DNA of 64,000 bases from Zobellia barbeyronii (GCF_018603515.1 NZ_JACATN010000003.1:620001-684000); one strand, 5' to 3'; shown: positions 55,076 through 64,000, counted from the stretch's first letter. Numbers and translations are program-made. Notes: generated by a model from the letters alone, not told the origin.

Positions 55076-56170
55076 ATGACCGTAAAAGAAGTTACAGATA
55101 TTCTTGAAGATTTAGCTCCGCTACCCTATGCAGAAGGTTTTGACAATGTTGGTTTATTGGTTGGTGATGCCAATGCAAAAGTTTCGGGAATACTCGTTAC
55201 CCTAGATACATTAGAGAATGTTATTGACGAAGCAATTGCTACTAAATATAATCTAATTGTCAGCTTTCATCCTATCATTTTTGGGGGATTGAAAAAGCTT
55301 ACCGGAAAATCCTACGTAGAACGTGTAGTTATCAAAGCTATCAAAAATGACATTGCGATCTATAGCATGCACACCGCTCTAGATAACGTACCAGAAGGCG
55401 TAAATGCTAAAATCTGTGAAGTTCTTGGGATAAAAAATCCTAAAATATTAATTCCACAGAAAGAAACCATTAAGAAACTAACCACATACGTCCCTGTAAA
55501 GGATGCTGAGACACTCAGAGAGGCACTTTTTGATGCTGGAGCAGGAAACATAGGCAATTACAGTCATTGTAGCTTTAACGCTAACGGACAGGGTAGTTAT
55601 AAGGCTGGAGAAAAGGCTAATCCTACAGTTGGTGAAATAGGAAAAATCCATTATGAGGAAGAGACCCAATTAAACGTTACCTTTTCCAAAGCAAACCAAG
55701 GAAAAATAATGAAAGCCCTATTTACTTCCCACCCCTACGAAGAGGTAGCTTACGAGGTAATTACCTTAGAAAACACCAACCAGAATATTGGTATAGGAAT
55801 GGTAGGCGAACTTGAAACTCCTATTGAGGATATGGCTTTTCTAAAAATAGTAAAGCAAAAAATGGGAGCTGAAGGTATTCGTCATTCAGCATTATTGAAT
55901 AAAAAAATACAAAAAGTTGCCGTGCTAGGTGGCAGTGGTGCTTTTGCTATTGACGCTGCTAAAGCTTCTGGAGCTGATATTTTGATTACAGCAGACATTA
56001 AATACCATGAATTTTACAAAGCGGAAGGCAAAATGATAATTGCGGATATCGGACACTTTGAAAGCGAGCAGTTTACAAAAAACCTTTTAGTTGACTATCT
56101 TACGAAAAAAATCCCTAATTTTGCAATCCGTTTATCGGAAAGTAAAACCAATCCTATCAAGTATTTATAA
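55076..56170 (+). CDS. Nif3-like dinuclear metal centre protein (DUF34)
   Basis: 364 residues of the Nif3/YbgI family with the inserted PII-like domain (about 130-240), the long version seen in Bacteroidota. Metal ligands include VSFHPIIF, HTALDN and the C-terminal DIGHFESEQ. The family is often near GTP cyclohydrolase-linked genes and may be a metal chaperone or hydrolase; no function is proven. It precedes the CdsZ-like gene by 5 bp. Confidence 0.93.
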   Translation: MTVKEVTDILEDLAPLPYAEGFDNVGLLVGDANAKVSGILVTLDTLENVIDEAIATKYNLIVSFHPIIFGGLKKLTGKSYVERVVIKAIKNDIAIYSMHTALDNVPEGVNAKICEVLGIKNPKILIPQKETIKKLTTYVPVKDAETLREALFDAGAGNIGNYSHCSFNANGQGSYKAGEKANPTVGEIGKIHYEEETQLNVTFSKANQGKIMKALFTSHPYEEVAYEVITLENTNQNIGIGMVGELETPIEDMAFLKIVKQKMGAEGIRHSALLNKKIQKVAVLGGSGAFAIDAAKASGADILITADIKYHEFYKAEGKMIIADIGHFESEQFTKNLLVDYLTKKIPNFAIRLSESKTNPIKYL

Positions 56171-56175
56171 AGTAT

Positions 56176-56955
56176 ATGGCAAAAAAATCAGAAGCAACGG
56201 TAGAGGAAAAGTTAAGGGCATTGTACGACTTGCAATTGATTGATTCAAGAATCGACGAAATACGTAACGTACGAGGCGAACTTCCTTTAGAAGTAGAAGA
56301 TTTAGAAGATGACGTTCTTGGTCTTAAAACTAGATTGGATAAGTTGAAAACAGATGTTGAGACTATCAATTTTGAGATTGGTGCCAAGAAGAACCTTATT
56401 GATGAGGCTAAAGCACTTATAAAAAAATATACTGAGCAGCAGAAGAATGTTCGTAACAGTAGAGAATTCAACTCTATCAGTAAAGAATTAGAATTTCAAG
56501 AACTTGAAATTCAATTGGCTGATAAGAACATCAAAGAATTCAAAGCACAAATAGATCAGAAAAAATCAGTTGTTTCTGAAACGAAAGAGCGTTTATCTGA
56601 ACGTGAAACGCACTTGAAGCATAAGAAAAGTGAACTTGATGCTATTTTGGCTGAAACCGAAAAAGAAGAAAAAGCACTTTTAACGCAATCTGAAAAATAT
56701 CAAGGTGATATTGAAGAGCGTCTTGTTAAGGCATACACTCGTATCCGTAACAATGTTAAGAACGGTTTAGCAGTTGTTCCAATTGAAAGAGGAGCTTCAG
56801 GTGGATCTTTCTTTACTATTCCGCCACAGGTACAAGTTGAGATTGCTTCTCGTAAAAAAATCATTACTGATGAGCATAGTGGTAGAATCTTAGTTGATCC
56901 TGTACTAGCTGAAGAAGAGCAAGTAAAAATGGGTAAAATGTTTACTAAAATGTAG
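56176..56955 (+). CDS. CdsZ-like coiled-coil protein with a degenerate C-terminal zinc ribbon
   Basis: 259 residues: a helical hairpin coiled coil over about 8-190, then a C-terminal segment in the place of the family's zinc ribbon. In canonical members four cysteines bind zinc (CGGC and CxxC). Here they are Ser208 and Ser211 (GASGGSF), and Asp232 and Ser235 (TDEHSGRIL), so all four ligands are gone while the surrounding sequence is kept. CdsZ-type proteins have been linked to ribosome or envelope function, but the role here is open. It follows the Nif3-like gene by 5 bp. Confidence 0.88.
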   Translation: MAKKSEATVEEKLRALYDLQLIDSRIDEIRNVRGELPLEVEDLEDDVLGLKTRLDKLKTDVETINFEIGAKKNLIDEAKALIKKYTEQQKNVRNSREFNSISKELEFQELEIQLADKNIKEFKAQIDQKKSVVSETKERLSERETHLKHKKSELDAILAETEKEEKALLTQSEKYQGDIEERLVKAYTRIRNNVKNGLAVVPIERGASGGSFFTIPPQVQVEIASRKKIITDEHSGRILVDPVLAEEEQVKMGKMFTKM

Positions 56956-56976
56956 TCGCACATTTTTCTGAAAAAA

Positions 56977-57012
56977 TAAAAGCCATCCTCTTTTTAAGAG
57001 GATGGCTTTTTT
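56977..57012 (+). terminator. Terminator after the CdsZ-like gene
   Basis: AAAAGCCATCCTCTT (56977-56992) pairs with AAGAGGATGGCTTTT (56996-57010), followed by T residues. Confidence 0.92.
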
Positions 57013-57043
57013 TAGTATATTAAGAATTGAAAGAAATTCACTT

Positions 57044-57478
57044 ATGAAATTCCTTAAATTCTTTATACTAACTATATCACTAATGGCATACTCCCAAACT
57101 TTTGGACAAGACTTGGATAGCTATAAATGGAAGAATCGCCTCCTACTGTTCGTTGCTCAACATATTAACGATAATGCTTTAAGCGCAAACTTAAATGCAT
57201 TTACAAAAGAGCAAAAGAAACTTACTGATCGTGACCTTGTGCTTTTTGCTATGAGCCCTAAAAAGGTATATAACCAAGACAACAGCAAATCTAACCTGAA
57301 TGCAGAATTGATTTACAAGCAACTAAAGCTAGCACCTGACTTTGAAGGTGTTTTATTAATAGGGAAAGATGGCGGCATTAAGCTAACAAAGGCTTATCCG
57401 CTAACGCCAGAGGTCGTATTTGATAAAATAGATGGTATGCCCATGCGGCAATCAGAAATGCGCAGCAGAAAGGATTAA
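57044..57478 (+). CDS. DUF4174 domain protein
   Basis: 144 residues from the ATG at 57044 (MKFLKFFILTISLMAYSQTFGQ, signal peptide). LDSYKWKNRLLLFVAQHIND and LKLAPDFEGVLLIGKDGGIKLTKAYPL are typical of DUF4174, a thioredoxin-like fold without the CxxC active site. The catalytic cysteines are absent, so disulphide chemistry is unlikely. Its stop overlaps the kmo stop by four bases (convergent). Confidence 0.88.
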   Translation: MKFLKFFILTISLMAYSQTFGQDLDSYKWKNRLLLFVAQHINDNALSANLNAFTKEQKKLTDRDLVLFAMSPKKVYNQDNSKSNLNAELIYKQLKLAPDFEGVLLIGKDGGIKLTKAYPLTPEVVFDKIDGMPMRQSEMRSRKD

Positions 57479-58815
57479 ATTAAGTCTAAAATTTTCTGCT
57501 CTACTTCCTTACTACCCCATTTTTCCTCAATATTAGGTATTTGCATTACTTCTTGCATGATTTCTTCCTGAGCATCACCCATTGCTAATGCTTCTGAATA
57601 AGGTCTATTTGAAAAAGTAACCCTAGAATATGCCGGAATCCATTTATCCGGATGCAAATTAGCAAAGTGCTTTTCAATTTTTTTCTGTAATAAAAATTTT
57701 GGATCAGCAGTTTTACTACTCATTTCAATAAAGTTACGATAGCTAAGTTCTGCTATTGCATCAGCATCAGGTTTCCTTTCTTCTTGATAATCCTTAAAAG
57801 TAGCTTCCCAGTCGTCGCCATACTTTTCAATTTTTTGTTTTAGCACAAAAATATCTTCAAATCCAGCATTCATACCTTGTCCATAAAAAGGGACTATAGC
57901 ATGGGCAGAATCGCCCACAAGAGCAACTTTGTCCCAATACGTCCAAGGATAACACTTCATGGTTACCATGGCACTAGTTGGGTTCTTAAAGAAATCTTCC
58001 GTTAGATTCTCTATCTCTTTTCTAACATTAGGAAAATAGTCTTTAAAAAAAGACTTTGCTTGTTCTTTGGTCTGTATACTATCAAAAGACGTCTCGCCTT
58101 CAAAAGGCATAAACAAAGTACACGTAAAACTACCATCTAGATTAGGCATGGCAATTAACATGAACTTGCCACGAGGCCAAATATGGAAAGAATTCTTATC
58201 TAACTTATGGGTACCATCTTCATTGGCAGGAATAGAAAGTTCTTTATAACCAACATCTATAAAATTTTGAGAATAATCAAAACGGCTACGACGTTGCATT
58301 TTATGACGTACACGAGAAAATGCGCCATCACAACCAAAAATAATATCGTAATTGTACTCTTTCCACTCGCCCTTCTCTGTGTCTCCCGTATACAAAGTAG
58401 CTTCGGGCAAATCAACATTCCAGACCTTCTCATCAAAACGAAACTCAACTCCAGCTTCTTCTGCTAAGTCAATCATTTTTTTATTCAACACACCTCTAGA
58501 AATAGACCATATTGCCTCACCCTCTTTTCCATATTTCTGAAAATATATAGGCTTATCAATTACGTGCATCGCACGTTTATCTAACGGAATTGCAATTTTC
58601 TTTATTTCCTCTTCTATACCAACTTCCGCTAACGACTGCCAGCCTCTATTGCTCATTGCCAGATTTATAGAACGTCCAGAGAATTTTATATTTCTAATAT
58701 CCGGTCTCCTATCAAAAACGGTAATGGTATGTCCCATTTTTTTGAGATAAATGGCCAATAACGACCCGACAAGACCTGAACCTATTATGGCAATATTCTT
58801 GGAAATTTGTTTCAT
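57475..58815 (-). CDS. kmo: Kynurenine 3-monooxygenase
   Basis: 446 residues, a flavoprotein monooxygenase that hydroxylates L-kynurenine. FAD-binding IGSGLVGSLLAIYLKKMG at the N-terminus, the DG motif FGCDGAFSRVRHKM near residue 158, and VALVGDSAHAIVPFYGQGMNAGFED near 300 are clear. In Bacteroidota the enzyme supports tryptophan-to-NAD synthesis, so tryptophan made by the trp operon could feed it. No kynureninase or other pathway gene is in this window. Confidence 0.94.
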   Translation of the reverse strand: MKQISKNIAIIGSGLVGSLLAIYLKKMGHTITVFDRRPDIRNIKFSGRSINLAMSNRGWQSLAEVGIEEEIKKIAIPLDKRAMHVIDKPIYFQKYGKEGEAIWSISRGVLNKKMIDLAEEAGVEFRFDEKVWNVDLPEATLYTGDTEKGEWKEYNYDIIFGCDGAFSRVRHKMQRRSRFDYSQNFIDVGYKELSIPANEDGTHKLDKNSFHIWPRGKFMLIAMPNLDGSFTCTLFMPFEGETSFDSIQTKEQAKSFFKDYFPNVRKEIENLTEDFFKNPTSAMVTMKCYPWTYWDKVALVGDSAHAIVPFYGQGMNAGFEDIFVLKQKIEKYGDDWEATFKDYQEERKPDADAIAELSYRNFIEMSSKTADPKFLLQKKIEKHFANLHPDKWIPAYSRVTFSNRPYSEALAMGDAQEEIMQEVMQIPNIEEKWGSKEVEQKILDLI

Positions 58816-58979
58816 AGTAATTTCAAATGATGAGAAAAACGTAGATTGTAAATGTACTAAATTCTACCACAGTCTCTACATACAGGGTAATAGACCACAG
58901 AAACAGCTTACTTTGTTATGCAAGTGCTTTACATAAACCAGAGTGATGAAAATTCTACGAGAGCATCTATATACACGCA

Positions 58980-59021
58980 AAAAAGTCCTTCATAATTTCT
59001 AAATTACGAAGGACTTTTTAA
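58980..59021. terminator. Terminator between clpP and kmo
   Basis: AAAAAGTCCTTC pairs with GAAGGACTTTTT (58980-59021) around an AT-rich loop, suitable for clpP on the minus strand. Confidence 0.8.
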
Positions 59022-59040
59022 TTTTCTAAAGCTATAGTTA

Positions 59041-59589
59041 CTATTCTAGAATACCGTCTACGATGCCATAAGCAATCGATTCTTCGGCGTTCATCCAATA
59101 ATCTCTATCAAAATCTTTCAATACCTTTTCATAATCTTGACCACAATTGTCTGCTAAAATACGAGCACTCAATTCTTTGGTCTTAATAATTTCTTTGGCC
59201 TGAATTTCAATATTTGAAGCTTGACCTCTTGCACCACCACTAGGCTGATGAATCATAACCTGTGCATGTGGTTGAATAAATCTTCTACCTTTTTTTCCTA
59301 CAGAAAGCAAAATAGACCCCATAGAAGCAGCAAGACCAGTACAAATTGTAGAAACCGGACTTTTTAGCGACTTTATGATATCATACATTGCAAAACCAGA
59401 AGTAACATAACCACCTGGGCTATTAATGTACAACTGTATTTCTTTATTATTCTGCATATCTAAATACAACAAACGATCAATTACGTGCTTGGCAGAATCA
59501 TCATCTACCATGCCCCATAAGAAGACTTTTCTTTCTTCTAACAATTTTTCGTCTATCGCTTCTTGAACTTTTCCTTTTTTAGAACTCAT
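59041..59589 (-). CDS. clpP: ClpP protease subunit
   Basis: 182 residues, slightly shorter than the common ClpP because the N-terminal region is brief. The catalytic triad is present: Ser89 in GLAASMGS, His114 in MIHQPSGG and Asp163 in DRDYWM. It forms a tetradecameric chamber for ClpX or ClpA. It may be a second ClpP paralogue, since Bacteroidota often carry more than one, and its partner ATPase is not nearby. Confidence 0.93.
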   Translation of the reverse strand: MSSKKGKVQEAIDEKLLEERKVFLWGMVDDDSAKHVIDRLLYLDMQNNKEIQLYINSPGGYVTSGFAMYDIIKSLKSPVSTICTGLAASMGSILLSVGKKGRRFIQPHAQVMIHQPSGGARGQASNIEIQAKEIIKTKELSARILADNCGQDYEKVLKDFDRDYWMNAEESIAYGIVDGILE

Positions 59590-59997
59590 TTCCTATTGTT
59601 TATACATATCAAAATTAAACAATTTATCTGTACCAAAACAGAGTATATCTAATATCGATACAATTACCTTTTATCGTTTTTTTTAACGGTCTATCCATAA
59701 CGATCAAAATATGCTTATCGATATAATCGCGCAACTCGTCTATAGATAAATGCCACTGGCGAAAATAAGAACCGTTCATCGGATAGTGTGCGTATTAACG
59801 GCACTTTAAGTGAACTTTACATATATCGAACAAATAATATGCTATAAAATTACAACACTTTTTTACCCCAAATAACCTAGTTGCTACAAATTGAACTTGA
59901 CCTTAATTACACCATTACAAAACTATACAGGTAAAGACCGTATTGTAGCTTCTGATTATATGTCAACCAATGAGGATTGTTAGACAAACCTATAATT
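59590..59997. other. 408-bp intergenic region between clpP and the T9SS protein gene
   Basis: It holds the clpP promoter at its left edge, an inverted repeat ATCGTT/AACGAT near 59673-59703 and several ATCGAT words. No gene or RNA could be called. Confidence 0.6.
59610..59636 (-). promoter_or_regulatory. clpP promoter
   Basis: Minus-strand TAATTTTG (plus-strand CAAAATTA, 59610-59617) with TTG 16 bp upstream (plus-strand CAA, 59634-59636), placed 20 bp before the clpP ATG. Confidence 0.55.
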
Positions 59998-62430
59998 ATG
60001 AAGAAAATTTTACTTTCCAAAAAAATATTACGAACTGCTGGACTATTTATGCTCCTATTAGCTTTTAATTCAGCTAATGCGCAGCTTCAGAAGGGGTTTA
60101 CCCCTCGGTATTCAGAAACTATAACTGGTGATTTCACTATGATTGCCAACAATGTACTTTCCAGACATGCAACAAATGCATATAACGGTAACGGCAGTAA
60201 TCATGACTTCTCAGACAATGTTTTTGTAGATATTGATAGTGACCTTACTACTTTTAATTCTAGTAGCGCCAACTTGGTCAATCCATCTCCGGGAAGTTCA
60301 TGTATGACAATAGAACGTGTTTTTCTTTATTGGGCAGCAGCCGATAAGGAATATGAAGTAAATGGTTCTGGAACAATCATTGCTGGTACTGGAGGCGTTG
60401 AACCTTCTTGGAATTATAATGATATAAAATTAATGCTACCGGGATCTAGCACCTATGAACCAACAATAACGGCAGACGAAGTAATCTACCGTGGTAGAGA
60501 TGACCATTTTGTAAATGACCCTTATATCTGTGTTAAAGATATTACTAGTTGGGTACAAGACTTAAGTGATCCTTTTGGAACATACCAAGTAGCGAACGTT
60601 AAGGCAACAGAAGGACAATTACTTTCTCACGGTGGAGGAAGAACAGGTACTTCTGGCGGATGGCAAATTGTTGTGGTTTGGCAAAGTCCTCTTATGCCAC
60701 AGAAACACATTACTCTTTTTGACGGTTATGCACATATCACCAGTACCGAAAATAATTTTGATATCACTTTTGATGGTTTTCAGACCGTACCTAATGGTGA
60801 TGTAAAAGCAAACATGGTAATGGGTTCTCTTGAAGGAGATAGAGGTATTTCTCGTGATCAGTTGTTAATACTGAATACGTCAAACACATGGGAGCCTTTA
60901 TCGACCCCTGTAAGACAGTCCAATAATTTTTTCAATAGTTCTATTACCACCCATGGCAGTGATTTCTTGGACAGAACACCAGCCAGTTCAAATACGCTAG
61001 GCTATGATGCTAGTTTGTTTGATTTAGATAACAAAAACAACTCTCTTATAACCAATAATCAAACCTCTGCTACGGTAAGAATGACATCGGATCAAGAGGT
61101 CTATGGTCTTTACCTTTTAGGAATGGCCGTAGAAGTATACGAACCTTCTTTACATTCTTTAGACTTGTATGCAACCCCATCTGATGAAAACCCACGTACG
61201 GGAGAAACCGTTCAAATCTATTTGGATGTTGCAAACACAGGAAATGATAATATTAGAGATTTGTCTTTTACCACTACTGTTCCAGAAGAGATGGATTTTA
61301 TAGGTGTAGAACCTTTACCTAGTGAAATTACTTATGATTTTAACACAACTACGCGAGTACTTACATTTAATGTAGCAGATGGGTTAACAGATGTTACAAG
61401 CGCTCCATATACCATTCAATATTCGGTACGGGTTAAAGATGATGCGTATTTTTCTAGCATTCCAGCCTGTACATTTAACTCTGAATCTCAGACCTTGGCT
61501 ACATATATGGGTGAAATTAATATGACCCAACAAGTATCTAATAGTTCTTTTACTTTTGACGACTGTGGTATTGGTAACGGAGACCCAACTAATATCGTAA
61601 TTCACATTACAGATGTACAAGCTCCCGTATTTGCAGAAAACTTGCCAGGTGACATTACAGTACCATGTAATGGTGTTCCTGACGCGGCTACATTAACCGC
61701 AATTGATTATTGTGACCCTAACCCAACTACTACATTCACAGAAACGGCTACTAATGACCGAAGTTGTGAAACGGGATATGAAATTACCAGAACGTGGACA
61801 GCTACAGACAACGCTAACAATACCTTTACTCACACGCAAATAATCACTGTAATTGCTGATGAATGCATCATGGACGAAGAAGCGCCAACTTTTATTGAGG
61901 AACTTCCTGAAGATATGACTGTAGATTGCGACTCTATTCCCGATGCAGTACTATTGACGGCAATAGATAATTGTGATACTGACCCAGAAGTAACTTTTAC
62001 CGAAACTGCTACTAATGACAGGGATTGTACAACAGGTTACGAAATTACCAGAACGTGGATTGCTGTTGACAACAACGGTAACGAAACGGTTCATACCCAA
62101 CTTATTATTGTTGAGGCAGATTTACCTTGTGATATTGAAAATCTAATTATCTCTAAAACTATTACAGCCAATGGAGATGGTATTAATGACATCTTTGAAA
62201 TTACCGGATTAGAAGGATGTGATTATACCTATCACTTGAAAGTTTTTAACCGTTGGGGCAATATTGTCTATGACAATAACGATTATACTAATGATTGGAA
62301 CGGAATAGCACCAAGTAATGCTTTGGGTAACTCAGGCATGCTTTCGTCAGGAACGTACTATTATATTATCGGTTTTGGTAATAATGAAATGAAACCAGTA
62401 AACGGATATATTTATATCGGTTCAAACTAA
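59998..62430 (+). CDS. Large secreted protein with T9SS type B sorting domain
   Basis: 810 residues from the ATG at 59998 (MKKILLSKKILRTAGLFMLL..., signal peptide ending NSANAQ). The N-terminal 380 residues are beta-rich and of unknown fold; about 390-500 resembles a DUF11/Ig-like domain (YATPSDENPRTGETVQIYLDVANTGND is split in parts). Two tandem HYR-like repeats follow (about 540-710), then a CHU_C gliding motility-associated domain (LIISKTITANGDGINDIFEI, FNRWGNIVYDNNDYTNDW), the type B signal for export by the type IX system. Probably a surface adhesin. The SprF-like gene 10 bp later is its likely partner. Confidence 0.9.
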   Translation: MKKILLSKKILRTAGLFMLLLAFNSANAQLQKGFTPRYSETITGDFTMIANNVLSRHATNAYNGNGSNHDFSDNVFVDIDSDLTTFNSSSANLVNPSPGSSCMTIERVFLYWAAADKEYEVNGSGTIIAGTGGVEPSWNYNDIKLMLPGSSTYEPTITADEVIYRGRDDHFVNDPYICVKDITSWVQDLSDPFGTYQVANVKATEGQLLSHGGGRTGTSGGWQIVVVWQSPLMPQKHITLFDGYAHITSTENNFDITFDGFQTVPNGDVKANMVMGSLEGDRGISRDQLLILNTSNTWEPLSTPVRQSNNFFNSSITTHGSDFLDRTPASSNTLGYDASLFDLDNKNNSLITNNQTSATVRMTSDQEVYGLYLLGMAVEVYEPSLHSLDLYATPSDENPRTGETVQIYLDVANTGNDNIRDLSFTTTVPEEMDFIGVEPLPSEITYDFNTTTRVLTFNVADGLTDVTSAPYTIQYSVRVKDDAYFSSIPACTFNSESQTLATYMGEINMTQQVSNSSFTFDDCGIGNGDPTNIVIHITDVQAPVFAENLPGDITVPCNGVPDAATLTAIDYCDPNPTTTFTETATNDRSCETGYEITRTWTATDNANNTFTHTQIITVIADECIMDEEAPTFIEELPEDMTVDCDSIPDAVLLTAIDNCDTDPEVTFTETATNDRDCTTGYEITRTWIAVDNNGNETVHTQLIIVEADLPCDIENLIISKTITANGDGINDIFEITGLEGCDYTYHLKVFNRWGNIVYDNNDYTNDWNGIAPSNALGNSGMLSSGTYYYIIGFGNNEMKPVNGYIYIGSN
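61621..62120 (+). repeat. Two tandem HYR-like domain repeats within the T9SS protein
   Basis: About 61621-61860 and 61882-62120 encode two copies of an approximately 80-residue domain sharing DxTVxC, AxDxCDxxPxxTFTETATND and GYEITRTWxAxDNxxN. They are at the DNA level similar enough to be a recent duplication. Confidence 0.85.
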
Positions 62431-62440
62431 AAAGGCAACC

Positions 62441-63346
62441 ATGACAGCACTTAGAAATTACCTAGCAATTTTGGCGGTAAGCTGTGCCTTTTTTTCAAAT
62501 GCACAACAGCTTCCACAGTTTACACAATACGTTTATAACACTATGTCTATAAATCCGGCATATGCGGGCAGCAGACAAACATTGAATGCTACTGCATTGC
62601 ACAGGAACCAATGGGCTGGTATAGAAGGAAACCCAACAACAAGTACGCTATCTGTACATACACCAATACGTTTTAGTAATATAGGTGTTGGTCTATCCTA
62701 CATAAATGACCAATTAGGTTTTGAGAAAACAAATTATATCTACGCAGATATTTCATATACTGTTCCATTAAGCAGCGATGTAAATATGGCCCTGGGACTA
62801 AAAGGTGGTGTTACTAATTATAAATTAGGAACACCGGACGAAGGTGACCCTTTCTTTTTTGATGGCTTCTCTAAATGGAATCCTAATATGGGTGCCGGTA
62901 TTTATGTTAGTTCAGACAAATGGTACCTAGGTGCATCAGCTCCTAGAATATTAAATACAGATTTAAACAATGGCGAATTTGTAGCCCTTGAACGCAACAG
63001 CTATTATGCTATTGGTGGTTATGTTTTTGATATTGGACAAACTACAAAATTCAAACCAACGGCCATATTAAAATATACCAACGGTGCACCAGCGTCTTAT
63101 GATGTTACAGCCAATTTCCTTTTCTATGAGAAATTCTGGATTGGAGCTTCATACCGTTTTAATGATTCCGATAGTTTTGGTGTGTTGATGGATTATGCCA
63201 TTTCCGATTCTTTTAGAATTGGGTATGCTTACGACTTGCCTACCTCAAGCTTTAGACCTTATTCAGGAGGAACACATGAGGTTATTCTTATTTATGAATT
63301 ATTTAATAGAGGATTAAAGGCCATGAAATCTCCCCGTTACTTCTAA
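62441..63346 (+). CDS. PorP/SprF family type IX secretion outer-membrane protein
   Basis: 301 residues. Signal peptide (about 1-22), then a predicted outer-membrane beta-barrel with the PorP/SprF opening LPQFTQYVYNTMSINPAYAGSR and many alternating beta strands. SprF is needed to export SprB-type adhesins; a gene of this family directly 10 bp downstream of a type B cargo gene is the standard pairing. It is therefore the likely dedicated exporter or anchor of the upstream protein. Confidence 0.93.
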   Translation: MTALRNYLAILAVSCAFFSNAQQLPQFTQYVYNTMSINPAYAGSRQTLNATALHRNQWAGIEGNPTTSTLSVHTPIRFSNIGVGLSYINDQLGFEKTNYIYADISYTVPLSSDVNMALGLKGGVTNYKLGTPDEGDPFFFDGFSKWNPNMGAGIYVSSDKWYLGASAPRILNTDLNNGEFVALERNSYYAIGGYVFDIGQTTKFKPTAILKYTNGAPASYDVTANFLFYEKFWIGASYRFNDSDSFGVLMDYAISDSFRIGYAYDLPTSSFRPYSGGTHEVILIYELFNRGLKAMKSPRYF

Positions 63347-63399
63347 GAGATATTCTTTATTTTTCAGTAATTATTCCGTAATGATTTTTAGCCAAGTAC

Positions 63400-63427
63400 T
63401 TGCTTTGAGTAAAAGCATTTATCTTTG
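63400..63427 (+). promoter_or_regulatory. Promoter of the last, partial lipoprotein gene
   Basis: TTG at 63400-63402 and TATCTTTG at 63420-63427 with 17 bp between, ending 15 bp before the ATG. Confidence 0.6.
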
Positions 63428-63442
63428 AGAAAAATTTCCGTT

Positions 63443-64000
63443 ATGGCAAAGTACTTTTCCGCATGTATTCTTTTTACAATTCTTTTTATTAGCTGTAAAG
63501 AGACAAAAAAAACAGAAGCACCTCAACCCGAAAAAGAGCTAACTATTTTAGAAAAAATAGCTTATGCCAACGGCTATGAAAACTGGAATAAAGTTGAAGA
63601 GCTAAAATTCACTTTTAACGTAGACCGAGATACTTCTCACTTTGAACGTACGTGGATTTGGAAACCGAAAATGAATCAGGTAACTGCCATATCCGCAAAA
63701 GACACCTTAGTCTATAACAGAAAGGATATGGACAGTACGGCCTACAAAACTAACGGCGGGTTCATTAATGATAAGTATTGGCTGATAGCACCCATCAATA
63801 TTCTTTGGGATAAAGACGGAAGTACAAACGAACTTACACCAAGTGCCGAAGCCCCTATTAGCAAAACATCCATGCAGAAACTAACGGTGGTTTACAAACA
63901 AGACGGCGGCTACACACCTGGTGATGCTTATGATTTTTATTTTGGCGATGATTACCTAATTAAAGAATGGGTATTTAGAAAAGGGAATCAAGCAGAACCT
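63443..64000 (+). CDS. Lipoprotein of unknown function, 3' end outside window
   Basis: 186 codons are visible. Residues 1-17 (MAKYFSACILFTILFIS) are a lipoprotein signal with the lipid-modified Cys in FISCKE. The mature part begins LEKIAYANGYENWNKVEELKFTFNVD, followed by segments with paired strands (FERTWIWKPKMN, DAYDFYFGDDYLIKEW). This resembles the outer-membrane LolA/LppX-like beta-sheet fold, but I cannot confirm it. It has its own promoter and follows the SprF-like gene by 96 bp. Confidence 0.7.
   Translation, partial: MAKYFSACILFTILFISCKETKKTEAPQPEKELTILEKIAYANGYENWNKVEELKFTFNVDRDTSHFERTWIWKPKMNQVTAISAKDTLVYNRKDMDSTAYKTNGGFINDKYWLIAPINILWDKDGSTNELTPSAEAPISKTSMQKLTVVYKQDGGYTPGDAYDFYFGDDYLIKEWVFRKGNQAEP

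Noticed and set aside
1-64000. tRNA, rRNA, CRISPR arrays, transposases, prophage or defence genes
   Set aside because: None was recognised on either strand by eye; a dedicated search would be needed to be certain.

Overview
The window looks like a chromosomal segment of a marine, AT-rich member of the Bacteroidota, family Flavobacteriaceae (a Maribacter/Zobellia/Arenibacter-like organism; the genus is a guess). Evidence: a PorP/SprF protein next to a large secreted protein with a T9SS type B C-terminal domain, a kynurenine 3-monooxygenase, a bTHX ribosomal protein, DUF2851 and other families typical of this group, and promoters matching the Bacteroidota consensus TTG-N17-20-TAnnTTTG. Most of the window is dense housekeeping sequence. 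I found no tRNA, rRNA, CRISPR array, intact insertion sequence, phage or defence island.

Layout. 1-4465 (minus): the 5' part of an alanine/glycine:cation symporter with an unusual extracytoplasmic N-terminus, a PspC-like protein with a K+ channel, DUF2851 and a rhodanese. 4626-5750: MarR regulator with YceI. 5761-14025: the trp operon, trpL-E-G-D-C-F-[GH88]-B-A. It starts with an 18-codon leader peptide containing three consecutive Trp codons and an intrinsic terminator, and it is interrupted by a secreted glycoside hydrolase 88 gene. 14051-15297: two small envelope genes. 15360-22447 (minus): two anaplerotic enzymes (PEP carboxylase and pyruvate carboxylase) flanking a uracil-DNA-glycosylase-like gene and a 406-bp intergenic region that holds an orphan terminator and a probable interspersed repeat.

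22641-38350: bTHX, YaaA, RluD-type synthase and PASTA protein; ddl-coaD; a PAS histidine kinase with a response regulator; an M14 peptidase; NUDIX/pyrE; SRPBCC/birA; then a run from rsfS and ftsH through LUD, cdsA, psd and an acyl-CoA-binding protein, which joins membrane proteolysis to phospholipid synthesis. 38381-47250: creatininase family, a secreted unknown, valS, DUF1573, an aspartic protease with PDZ, an aminotransferase and murB. 47462-49677: two ECF sigma factors, one with an anti-sigma factor, around a small Cys-rich membrane protein. 49832-58815: lipA, a GAPDH gene overlapping a hybrid histidine kinase that is broken by a one-base frameshift, lpxK, Nif3-like, a CdsZ-like coiled-coil protein without its zinc ligands, DUF4174 and kmo. 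59041-64000: clpP, the T9SS-secreted protein with its SprF-like partner, and the start of a lipoprotein.

The most interesting points are the trp attenuator, whose leader peptide probably sits on a leaderless transcript (pyrE and an M14 peptidase have similar promoter-to-start spacing); the carbohydrate-active enzyme inside the trp operon; the frameshifted sensor kinase; the zinc-ribbon protein with all four Cys replaced; the lipoyl-like and SprB-like extension on the symporter; and several convergent gene pairs whose stop codons touch or overlap. Function calls rest on reading the proteins by eye; no database search was possible.
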